Source: Odontocerum albicorne
Taxonomy: Eukaryota; Arthropoda; Insecta; Trichoptera; Odontoceridae
NCBI GenBank assembly: GCA_949825065.1
Contig: OX463849.1
Location: forward strand, 43,211,234 to 43,275,233
Length of the DNA stretch: 64,000 bases
Reading direction: 5' to 3'
The notes under the pieces were generated by a model. That model saw only the letters and a program-made list of their open reading frames with translations, did no database searches and was not told the DNA's origin. The position numbers were made by a program, and so were the translations under genes. Positions 11,496-20,488 of this stretch are shown one piece after another; the stretch's first letter is position 1, and the number at the start of each line of letters is the position of its first letter.

Positions 11496-11689
11496 AATAC
11501 ATTGTTATAAAATAAATAAGATAATAAAACAGGTAACAGTTTATTTAATTTTTTATTCACTTTTCCAAAGCATTTGAATGTACTCGTATTTAGAATATTT
11601 ATGTCACTATTTTGTTCACCTTGAGAAATGTTTAATCATCAAGTTATTTTTGAAATGTGTTTTTCTGAATATTATATCATATTTTGCCC

Positions 11690-11890
11690 AAACCATTTAA
11701 GAGTGCTCTTCTTCATTGTACTCAACATATCAACCCTAAGTTCATATTCATCCCTTATCATTTTACTCAACATATCAACCCTAAGTTCACATTCATACCT
11801 CATCATTTTCAGACTTTTTTCACGTCCACGTTTTTCTCCATTATGATATATCAAATTCTGTATTAAAGTTCTCTTGTGGACTATCATTAT
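11690..11890 (-). mobile_element. LINE 3' relic with internal duplication
   Basis: On the minus strand a YECELRVDMLSKM segment and a STLKWFGQN motif match the GHV-tail LINE family. The segment actcaacatatcaaccctaa with its neighbours is duplicated in tandem (about 11720 and 11765), so the peptide ECELRVDMLS occurs twice. Confidence 0.65.
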
Positions 11891-13044
11891 CTTAGAAGAT
11901 ATTGGTACTGTCCGGTTCGAGTATGTTTTAGTGTCCCATTAATTTTGTTTCCTGTCGCTACATACCAATCTAAGAATATTCATGACCACAATTTTCTTCA
12001 AACATACAATTTTCTCACTTCTCTGTTTTTTTTATTATTATGAAGAACTGACAAGTGAATTTCAATAATACAGCTGAAAAATCCTTTTCAAAATCTTTGG
12101 GTTTTCGCTTCATGCATCTATAACTAAAAAGAAAGAAAGAATAAATATTCACCACGAAAACATTTGTTGGGATTCAAGCTCTAATCCGATGGAAAAAAGA
12201 GAAAGATATGGTGATGAGTTTTGGGACAAAATTAGTGAATGAAAGCGTATGCAAAATGTACACGCGCGTAATTTTCCCTTTTCATAAAAACATGAGAAGC
12301 AAAATATAGTTTTTTTCTACCCACATTTCGTACACGGGTAAACATTTTGTTAAATAAATTAGGAGGAAAGTTAGGGAAACCTATGTTCATGATTTAAAGA
12401 CGAGACGATTTTAGCTGATTTATTTACTATTAACATACATTATTTATCAGTAAGGCTTTTTTAAATCCTGTGCTCTTTTTAAAGGCAGCACCTGCTTAAT
12501 TCTTTTGGATTTAGGTTTTTCATTATGTATAAACGTGTACATAGATTTATTTTAAATTTCATCATATTTTTCTTAATGTATGGGTAGGTCGGATAGTTAT
12601 CCTTATTTTATTAAATAATCAATAAAACCTTAAGCAATGCTTGTTCCGTACTGATTCTAATAATGTCCTGAATCGATTTTCAGCAAGTAACCACGCTTAC
12701 AGGTTTCGCCTAGTTCACATACATAACATACATGCTGTTCTGTTTATCATATTTCTTACTGTTATCTCAGTTAAATTTCTTCCACTATTTCATTTCATTA
12801 TTTTCTCAATCCTTGCTCTCGATTTATTTCAGACACATATTTCTAAGTTGTTCTCAATTTTCTTTCTCAATTAATAAATTCATTTAATTTTATAAATTCC
12901 GGTATTGAAATCGTGTTTCTTATGAAACAGTGCGATTGTTACTCAGCAATATTTTTTTATGATACTTCACTTTATGTTTTTTAACGATCTGTTGTATAAT
13001 AAGAATAATAATAAAATGACAATTTATACAGCGTCATGTAAAAA
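11891..13044. other. no gene seen
   Basis: AT-rich intergenic DNA with short random frames only. Confidence 0.5.
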
Positions 13045-13100
13045 GTACTCTCCTCAAAGGGGTTCCAACTCGGGACTCGAACCCTGTATTAGTGACATTA
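13045..13100 (-). repeat. tRNA-like repeat fragment (pair with 57585)
   Basis: On the minus strand GGGTTCGAGTCCCGAGTTGG is followed by a segment ending aatttat-type, closely matching the plus-strand sequence at 57590-57655. It has a B box (GGTTCGAGTCC) and is probably a SINE head fragment of a second type. Confidence 0.5.
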
Positions 13101-13597
13101 AAAATATTACAAAATGAGTATTTATAAGTTGAGTGTAAGGATATGAAGGTAGTGAAAGTATTCGTATCTATATCATTTTGTAATTTTTTATTTATTTTAT
13201 ATTTGATGCAGGCTCAACCCGATTTTAACACATCAAATAACAAGAGATAAAAATATATACAATTTAAATATAACACACTGACAACAAGAACAGTGATTCT
13301 GAAGTTTTTCTTTAAAGTGGCACAATTATGCCTACAAAGTTTTTTAATATTTCAACCCTCTATTTATCCTCCGATCTGACGTACCTATATGATTTTGGAT
13401 TTTTATATTTCATACAGGGCTTACCCAATTATATAAAAAAACTAGAAAAAATTGAATGAATGAAAGTTCAAATATAATGTAATGACAACTGGAACAATAA
13501 TACTCCCCTGTGAAGTGGTTACGTCATGGCTACAAAATTTAATTAAGGAGTTCAATTTATCCACCGAGATATGAGAAATATCGGAATAGTCATTTAT
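13101..13597. other. no gene seen; weakly repeated repeat-like text
   Basis: Two similar stretches at about 13290-13390 and 13470-13570 (tgaagtttttctttaaagtgg type, gctacaaa, ttcaa, tttatcc) suggest a decayed duplication or two relics of one repeat. Confidence 0.35.
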
Positions 13598-14270
13598 TAT
13601 TTTTTATTTATTATTTTATTATTATTATTATTACACATGACAAGAAATATACACAATTTGAGAAAAAACAACAGGTAATTTGATTTGGACATATAATTTT
13701 AATGGATCTGGGTTTGTTGCCTTTCATTTGTCGTATCCCCAGTAAACTAGGCTTTTGCCTGTATCTCACTGAGGATATTTAGCATGAAAAAATAAATCGA
13801 TACTTTTTTCCGATTTTTGATAACACAAAAAACCCCGTTGCACGCTCTCATCAACCTGACAAACAGTGACACTTAACTACAACTGGAAACATCTTGTGAA
13901 ACTCAACTCCTCACACATTATCGCTCCAGAAAGACCAAAAATATTCATCCCACAATATACTGCACACAATCATAAGAATAAAAATCAAAATAAATTCAAA
14001 ACAAAAAAAAAAGAAGAAAAAAAAGAAAAACACACAGAAACACAAAAACAACCAAAATTAAAACAACAATAAGAGACCCACACTCACGAGCTCGCATAAA
14101 TCCTTTCCACTCGTCATTCATCCTGAAAGCCCAAGTACTCAAAATCCTGTCGCAATAACAACCACGCTCCGATCGAATGTCTAAATGGTTTTCCTACCTT
14201 TACTTTTATTGAAGTCGGCACGCCATTGTATGTAATGGGAGCCAAATAAGCATATTGCCTTTGGGCAAAA
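13598..14270 (-). mobile_element. full-length family FB element
   Basis: On the minus strand it begins TTTTGCCCAAAGGCAATATG (14270) and ends in a TAA-rich tail (13640-13598). The two other long copies (32075-32630, 54611-55287) begin at the same base, so this is a defined ~670-bp non-autonomous unit rather than a random truncation. A short shared reading (AYLAPITYNGVPTSIKVK, then GAWLLLRQDFEYLGFQ) is present on the minus strand but I do not recognise the product. The tail suggests LINE-dependent mobilisation. Confidence 0.75.
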
Positions 14271-14393
14271 GAGGTTCAACAAGGTTATTACGTGTGCGAG
14301 TGATGATGCTAAGAAATAGAAAATGAAGCACACAGTCGGAAAAATGAGAACAAAATACTATTTTTAATTTTTAACTGACGGGTGGTAACCCCA

Positions 14394-14514
14394 CACAAGT
14401 GATGAATATCTCGTTCGGAGTCTCGGTCCAATGGTAGGACGCCTTACTCCTTCATCGGATAATTTCTGACTGATATGATATTTAATTGGATATTTTGGTT
14501 CCTGTTTTAGGAGA
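14394..14514 (-). mobile_element. detached 3' terminal segment of element C
   Basis: The 121 bp match the C-type fragment at 7848-7966 almost exactly (caagtgatgaatatctcg, then atttaattggatattttgg, ending gttttaggaga). C's own remaining copy at 25624 starts with the bases that follow gttttaggaga in that fragment. This is therefore the missing end of C, displaced 11 kb by the A and B insertions. Confidence 0.92.
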
Positions 14515-14762
14515 ACTAGTGATTGATAACTTGTTTGGAGTTTCGGTCCGATGGTAGGACACCTTACTCCTTCATCGGATAAGTTCTGACTGTTTTGATA
14601 TTTTGGAAATTTTGGATCTTTTTAGGAGTCGGGAAAGGATAGGTTTGTGGTAAATGTTTTGATTTTATGAATGATTATGAGAAATTATAAAACGATTAAA
14701 TACATAAATAAATGTGATAGTATATACATAATATTACATAAGAAAATACATTTAGTTGTGTC

Positions 14763-14882
14763 GTCACACACGAATATATTGAATGGGTGAAAAATAATGG
14801 TTATGAATAAAATATAGTACGAAAGTGAATATAGTATGTAAATATATATAGGTAATTAAGTGGATAAGGAGACGTGTGTGAC
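14763..14882 (-). promoter_or_regulatory. 3' UTR inverted pair, possible RT-recognition stem
   Basis: GTCACACACG at 14763-14772 and CGTGTGTGAC at 14873-14882 are perfect complements about 100 nt apart in A's 3' UTR. The pair is conserved in B (20306/20416), C (25758/25865) and the fragment (8102/8209) although flanking sequence has diverged, which suggests a conserved RNA stem. Confidence 0.6.
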
Positions 14883-14941
14883 TTATATAAATATATTAAA
14901 AATGTAAAAAAATGTTTATTGAAGGTGGTAAATGCGGTTGC

Positions 14942-17749
14942 CTAAGGGGGTAAACTGTCTTGCGGAGGAGCTGTCGATGAAGGGGTGTCCAGAGTGACGA
15001 TCGGTGGGTCATTTGGGGGGGTGATTACGGTTAAGGAGTGGGGGTTCGGAGGGGCGTTTCGTAATATTGATTTCGGGCGAGTGTGTCTGAATCTGGTGTT
15101 GGCGCTGTAGTTATCTAAGGATTTTATGATTGGGTTGGGATGACAGGATACAGAGCTGTAAAACCTCTCGGCCAGAGCGCGCATATGTTCGGGGATGGTA
15201 TGTAGTTTGATATCCGCGTGGAGTCTAGAGTTACGTACTATGTAGGGTGCTTTTAAGATTATGCGGAGGGCTTTGTTTTGAATGACTTGAATGTGATGTA
15301 GAGTTGATTTCTTCGCGTGGCCCCAGACCGGAAGGGCGTAAGTCAGTTGAGGTCTGATGATCGCTTTATAGAGATGGAGTTTAGTGCGCGGGCTCAGTTT
15401 GCTGTGTTTGCAGATCAAGGGATATAATGATTTGAGTGTTCCGTGAGCTTTTGATTTTATATTATGGGCGTGTTTGTACCACGAGAGTTTACTATCCAAG
15501 GTGAGGCCTAAGTATTTCACGTGTTTCGTCCATGGGACGCTCTGGCCGAAGAGTTTAAGAGTTCTGACGGGTTCGATATATCTGCGTGAGAAGCGGACAG
15601 CAGTGCTTTTGGTAGGATTAATTTTGATCTTCCATTTGGTGCACCAGCGCTCCAAAATGGGAATGAAGTCTTGCAGTCTATCGTGGGAATCGGACTCATA
15701 TTTCGATGAAGAGAGGAAGGCTGTGTCGTCAGCGTATTGCGCGGTGATACAATGTGTGCGTGAAAATTGAGGCATATCGCTCGTGTATATGTTATACAGG
15801 ATAGGGGACAGCAGTGCACCTTGGGGTACTCCTGCCAGAATGGGGCGTGGGGATGAGTTTATGCCGTCTATTTTGACGGAGAAGGAGCGATTTTCGAGGA
15901 ATGATGCGATGATTTGCACTAGTCTGAGGGGAATACCTGACTTGTGCAGTTTGAATATGAGTCCGTTATGCCAGACTGTGTCGAAGGCTTTCGCCACGTC
16001 TAGTGAAAGGAGGGTCGTGAGGCCTTTGGCTCTGAAGGATTTGATTATGTGTTCTACAACGCGAAGAAGCTGATGGCTGGTAGAGTGTAATGGCCTAAAT
16101 CCGTGTTGCGAATCTGGGATGATGTTGCGTGAGTAAGTTTCGGTGGAGAGACGTTCGAGGATTAATTTCTCGAGCACTTTACCTAGAGTCGGGAGCAGGC
16201 TGATCGGTCTGTGATTTTCGGGGATAATGTGGCTTTTACTCGGTTTGGGGAACATGATGACGTCGGCGTTTTTGAAAGGGGTCGGAAAGAATTTATGTCG
16301 AAGGCAGGCATTGTAGATGGCAGTAAGGGCGTAAATGGCTTTTTTCGGGAGTTTTTTCAAGGTGAGATTATTGATTTTATCGGGGCCGGGTGCTTTTTTA
16401 TTAATGAGATTTTTAATGATAGATTGTATTTCTATCGGTGAGAAGAAGTCTGTGGTGGGTGGGGTTTGCTCATTTAATATGTCGACGACTGCATTGTCGA
16501 CCATTATTGAGTGAGAGGGGTCAGAGAGGTCTGCATTAGGCGAGAATATGTTTGCTAGAGAGTCAGCAAAGGTCTCTGCGCGGTCGCGAGCAGAGAAAAC
16601 GGGGCCATTTGGTCCTTGAAGAGAGCTGGGTCGGGAGGGCGTATTTCTAAGGCAGCGCGTTAATTTCCATTTGAGTCCATCATTATATTCGAGGGACTCG
16701 ACGAAGTCTGACCATTTGTCATTGCGGAGTTGCTGTAGGAGGTGTTTGATTTTTTTGACTAGTCTGTTGTAGTCGGTCTTATAAGAGGGGACAGCTGTGT
16801 TTTGCCACAGTTTTCTGGCTTTGTTTTTTTCCATAATCAGTATTTTGATATGTGAAGGAAGGGGAAGTTCGGGTTTATCGGCTGGTCTCTCTTTTGAAGA
16901 GGATGTGAGAGCGGATTTGATGGTGGCTGTGAAGTCATTTATAGCGGCGTCTATGGAGTTCGTGTCGGGGAAAGTTGTCGGTATTTTGATGCTGCTGTCG
17001 ACGTTAATAGCGAAATCGCTCCACGAGGTGATGTGTCGCGGAGGGGCTGATGGCGAGAAGGGTGGGAAGCCATCCGTCAGTAGAAGTAATACCGGGTAGT
17101 GATCGGATTGAAGTTGGTGAACAGTCGTGAGATCTGTTTGATAGGGAATGTCGTTATGGACTATGATGTCGATGACATCGGGGCGATGATTGTCTCTTAG
17201 TGGATAGATGGTGGGAGACGTGGGTCCTTCCACGAAGTATCTTTTGCGGGAGGAAATTTCATCGAGTATTCTGCCGTGAGTGTTGGGAGTGCGGCTGTGC
17301 CAGAAGTGGTGTTTAGCATTTAGATCTCCCGCCATGATGGTGGGGATATTGTCTGCGAGGAATGAGTCAAGTTCAGACTCGACAAGTGGGGAGGTAGGTG
17401 GAAGATAAGTCGCGCAAAGTTTAAGGGGGCCGTGATTGGCGGTGTTCACCACTACGCATGTGGATTCTATGTTAACGGTGGAAGGGGAGGGGATGTGGCA
17501 GTGGTCTATTGTGCTTTTGATGAGAGTTGCGGTGCCGCCTTTTCTGCCGATGAGGCGGTCGTCTCTGTAGCAGTAGTAGTTACGGATGCTGTAACGGTAG
17601 CTCGGTTTGAGATGCGTTTCCGTTATCAGCAACACGTCCAGGTTGTGCTCGAGGAGGAAATCCTCGACCTCGTGTTTGTGTGTTCTGAGGGAACCGTTTG
17701 CGTTCCAGAACGCGGCGGATATGTGTGATGGTTTATAGGTGCGAGCCAT
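14942..17749 (-). CDS. ORF2 of element A: AP endonuclease / reverse transcriptase
   Basis: 935-aa non-LTR retrotransposon polyprotein that nicks target DNA and reverse transcribes the element RNA at the nick. The N-terminal AP-like endonuclease (about 10-225) shows N18 in WNANGS, E44 in TETH, GDLNAKH at 141-147 and SDHYPV at 215-220. The reverse transcriptase (about 450-760) shows FRPLHST 551-557, LSLDVAKAFD with D584, GVPQGALLSP 640-649, YADD 672-675 and KYLGLTLD near 746. The C-terminal end is proline-rich; there is no RNase H motif. Domain order and motifs fit the Jockey clade. The ATG at 17749 overlaps the end of the ORF1 C-terminal frame by 17 nt, as in B and C. All catalytic motifs look intact. 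Confidence 0.95.
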   Translation of the reverse strand: MARTYKPSHISAAFWNANGSLRTHKHEVEDFLLEHNLDVLLITETHLKPSYRYSIRNYYCYRDDRLIGRKGGTATLIKSTIDHCHIPSPSTVNIESTCVVVNTANHGPLKLCATYLPPTSPLVESELDSFLADNIPTIMAGDLNAKHHFWHSRTPNTHGRILDEISSRKRYFVEGPTSPTIYPLRDNHRPDVIDIIVHNDIPYQTDLTTVHQLQSDHYPVLLLLTDGFPPFSPSAPPRHITSWSDFAINVDSSIKIPTTFPDTNSIDAAINDFTATIKSALTSSSKERPADKPELPLPSHIKILIMEKNKARKLWQNTAVPSYKTDYNRLVKKIKHLLQQLRNDKWSDFVESLEYNDGLKWKLTRCLRNTPSRPSSLQGPNGPVFSARDRAETFADSLANIFSPNADLSDPSHSIMVDNAVVDILNEQTPPTTDFFSPIEIQSIIKNLINKKAPGPDKINNLTLKKLPKKAIYALTAIYNACLRHKFFPTPFKNADVIMFPKPSKSHIIPENHRPISLLPTLGKVLEKLILERLSTETYSRNIIPDSQHGFRPLHSTSHQLLRVVEHIIKSFRAKGLTTLLSLDVAKAFDTVWHNGLIFKLHKSGIPLRLVQIIASFLENRSFSVKIDGINSSPRPILAGVPQGALLSPILYNIYTSDMPQFSRTHCITAQYADDTAFLSSSKYESDSHDRLQDFIPILERWCTKWKIKINPTKSTAVRFSRRYIEPVRTLKLFGQSVPWTKHVKYLGLTLDSKLSWYKHAHNIKSKAHGTLKSLYPLICKHSKLSPRTKLHLYKAIIRPQLTYALPVWGHAKKSTLHHIQVIQNKALRIILKAPYIVRNSRLHADIKLHTIPEHMRALAERFYSSVSCHPNPIIKSLDNYSANTRFRHTRPKSILRNAPPNPHSLTVITPPNDPPIVTLDTPSSTAPPQDSLPP

Positions 17750-19380
17750 GTTCTTGGATGTAGTTGAGGAGATTCATGGCTTCGGTGATGGCTGATTTTA
17801 AATTGTTCAGAATGAGATCGCGATTTGGGGGGGGGGCGACGGGCGAAGTGTAATTTTGAGGTGTAGATGACGATAATAGGGGGCGGCGAGTTGCGATGTT
17901 CGCATATGACGCGAAGGAAGTGACCGGTTTCGATGCACTCTGGGGGGCGTTGGGGAATCGCCGTGTGGCGTTGTTTGCCGAGGGGGCGTTCGAAAGGGGG
18001 CGTTCGGGGGCGTTGGTAGATGCCATCCATGAGGGGGCGTAAGGGCTGCGGGGTCTGGAAGTGGTGTTGGGGAGCGATTGAAGGGAGGTTGCTCTTAGGG
18101 AAGCGTGGGCAGCCTCTGAAGTTGGCCGTGTGTGGGCCTCCGCAGTTACAGCAGGTGGCGGGAGTGTCCGCGGACTTCCTGCATTCGGATGTGTGATGGG
18201 TTCTACCGCATTTCACACAGTTGGCTGGGGCGTGGCAGTTGCCGGCGGAATGGGCGAACTGTTGGCATCGATGACACTGGCCCATGCCTTTGCGCTTGTT
18301 CAGCTCCTCCACTGTGACTCGAATATCGAGTACACCGTGGAGTTCGGTGAAGATGCGCTTTGCGGCAGAGTCCCGTGTCATCTTCACGATGACCATGGGG
18401 AGTTCCACTCGATTACGGTTTTTCATGCGGTACACGTTCTGTACCGGGTAATCGAGGGATTTGAGCTCTGTCATTATGTCCTCGACGCTGATAGGGGTCG
18501 GTAGGCCACGAATGACGGCTAACAGGGGCTTCTCGTTCTCCAGGTGGAAGGAGTGGTATGGGATGGCGAGAGAGTCGGTGATGTGGACGAGGGAGCGGTA
18601 AGCCTCGACGGTTTCAGTGGAGATTTTTAAATCTCCGTTGGGCTGAACCTTCGAGGTGAAGTTGATGTTTTGGGACCTGAGTTTGGCTCTCAGGTCTCCG
18701 TATTTGTCGGAATTGTGAAGAACGATGGGGGGGATGCGGTCTTTTTTGACCGGAAGTAGAGGTCGTACGACTGTAATTGAAGGTGGGGCGGGAGCAGCGG
18801 GAAGAGGAGGGCTGAGCGGGCCTCTCATCCTTTTGTTTGTTTGGGTCGCGGTGGCATCATCTGGTTTCGGGTTAGACTGGGGACGAACGAGGGGGGGGCT
18901 TACTTGAGATTGGAGAGCCCTTTTTCGATTTTTGGCAAAAGATTGCCACTCCATATCTGGAGTATCAGGGATGGTGATTGTTGGTGGGGGATCCATAGTG
19001 ACAGAGGAGCGCGGCGGTGTTGGGAGTGAGACAGTTGGCGAGACAGTGGGTGAAACTGGTGAGGGGTTTATGGCCGAGATCGAGGCCTCACCTTTTTTGA
19101 CGAGCTCGCGAAGAAGTTTCATTAACTTCATCGTAACTCTTTTGGATGTGTTCTCCATATTGAAGAGCTCGATGGCTTCCTCGAAAGTGGAGATGGTTAA
19201 ATCAGGGGATGTTGAGCGGACCGGAGACATAGCGGGCGATGGTGTAGGCGAGGCCACAGGGACGAAAGCGGGTGTTACTGGTGAAGTTTTTCTGACGATG
19301 ATACGTGGGGTTGTGATGTAGAAGTCCGACTTGGCGGACTTGACGGGCTTGATGGGCTTGATGGGCTTGACGGTCTTCAT
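17733..19380 (-). pseudogene. ORF1 of element A: zinc-knuckle Gag-like protein, frameshifted
   Basis: The ATG at 19380 opens a Lys/Pro/Ser-rich N-terminus, then a PRE_C2HC-type region (PLLAVIRGLPTPISVED...) and three zinc knuckles (CHRC, CVKC and CCNC groups, about 18300-18110), as in Jockey ORF1 RNA-binding proteins. Near 18005 A lacks one 14-bp unit that B carries in tandem (B has two TACCAACG-containing units), which shifts the frame. The normal C-terminus (NLLNYIQEHGSHL) is then in another frame at 18026-17733. The shifted frame instead runs on to 17626, giving a 584-aa product that overlaps ORF2's start in a different frame. The zinc knuckles survive; the conserved tail is lost. Confidence 0.88.
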
Positions 19381-20047
19381 GGTTGTTTAGGCGGAAAAAC
19401 CAGTAAAAGAAGAATAACGGTAGAAGTAAATGTAAATGTATAAGTGGCTGTGGAGAAAGTATAGGTTAGTTATAATAATAATAAGAGAGATGAACAAATA
19501 GATAAATGATAGATAAGGTTATGAAGGGTGATGTGAATGAATGAATGAAGTATGGGATGAAGATAGGATGGGAAGAGTTGCCGACCTTATTCAGATTTGC
19601 AACTCCGCCCGAGGAGTGGAAAGGAGTGAGAAGGACAGAACAGTCAGTAGCTTACTTGACGAAGAAGAAGACGACTGGCATGGACCGGAACTCGAAATAA
19701 ATTATTTCACTTGTAACTTTTTTGGAGGCCTGCTCCTTAAACAACGCGAACAAAGTTAAACACTGGTGGCCGTGACGAGGAAATTGTTCATGCGCAAGCG
19801 CGGTTGATGACGTCACTTGGTGTGACGAGCGTGGGCGAAATGCGAAGCTTCGGTGAAGATGACACTGATTGCGACTGCGCGCGAGCACTATGTTCGGTGA
19901 CAAACGGGCGTAGGCGACACTGCGAGCGCACAATTGGCGGGACGCGGGCTGATACGGTTGTATCTATCTATCGGAACGAACTGTGGAGAGAGCGCGTACG
20001 TTTGCGGGTAAAGGCGACTGCTCCAGAGCAGGTCCGTGACTGGAATG
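19381..20047 (-). promoter_or_regulatory. 5' UTR / presumed internal promoter of element A
   Basis: 667 nt upstream of ORF1. Jockey elements are transcribed by RNA polymerase II from an internal promoter at their first bases. Here the first bases, CATTCCAGTC, contain an initiator-like CAGT, and no TATA box is needed. GC content is higher than in flanking DNA in the distal half (about 19750-20047). Promoter function is inferred. Confidence 0.45.
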
Positions 20048-20305
20048 GTTTTAGGAGACTAGTGATTGATAACTTGTTCGGAGTTTCGGTCCGATGGTAG
20101 GACACCTTACTCCTTCATCGGATAAGTTCTGACTGTTTTGATATTTTGGAAATTTTGGATCTTTTTAGGAGTCGGGAAAGGATAGGTTTGTGGTAAATGT
20201 TTTGATTTTATGAATGATTATGAGAAATTATAAAACGATTAAATACATAAATAAATGTGATAGTATATACATAATATTACATAAGAATATACATTTAGTT
20301 GTGTC

Positions 20306-20425
20306 GTCACACACGAATATATTGAATGGGTGAAAAATAATGGTTATGAATAAAATATAGTACGAAAGTGAATATAGTATGTAAATATATATAGGTAATT
20401 AAGTGGATAAGGAGACGTGTGTGAC
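20306..20425 (-). promoter_or_regulatory. 3' UTR inverted pair of element B
   Basis: GTCACACACG (20306-20315) and CGTGTGTGAC (20416-20425), with the same spacing as in A. Confidence 0.6.
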
Positions 20426-20488
20426 TTGTATAAATATATTAAAAATGTAAATAAGAAAATGTTTATTGAAGGTGGTAAATGCGGTTGC

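Larger units (their letters stand above)
14515..20047 (-). mobile_element. element A, full-length Jockey-type retrotransposon
   Basis: 5.53 kb. On the minus strand it begins CATTCCAGTCACGGACC and ends ...ATCAATCACTAGT, with gttttaggaga on both sides. Layout: 5' UTR about 670 nt, ORF1 (frameshifted), ORF2 (935 aa, open), 3' UTR about 427 nt. Same start base as B, so the 5' end is complete. No poly(A). ORF2 differs from B's at about 23 of 935 residues by eye, so A and B are related but not a recent duplication of each other. Confidence 0.93.
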
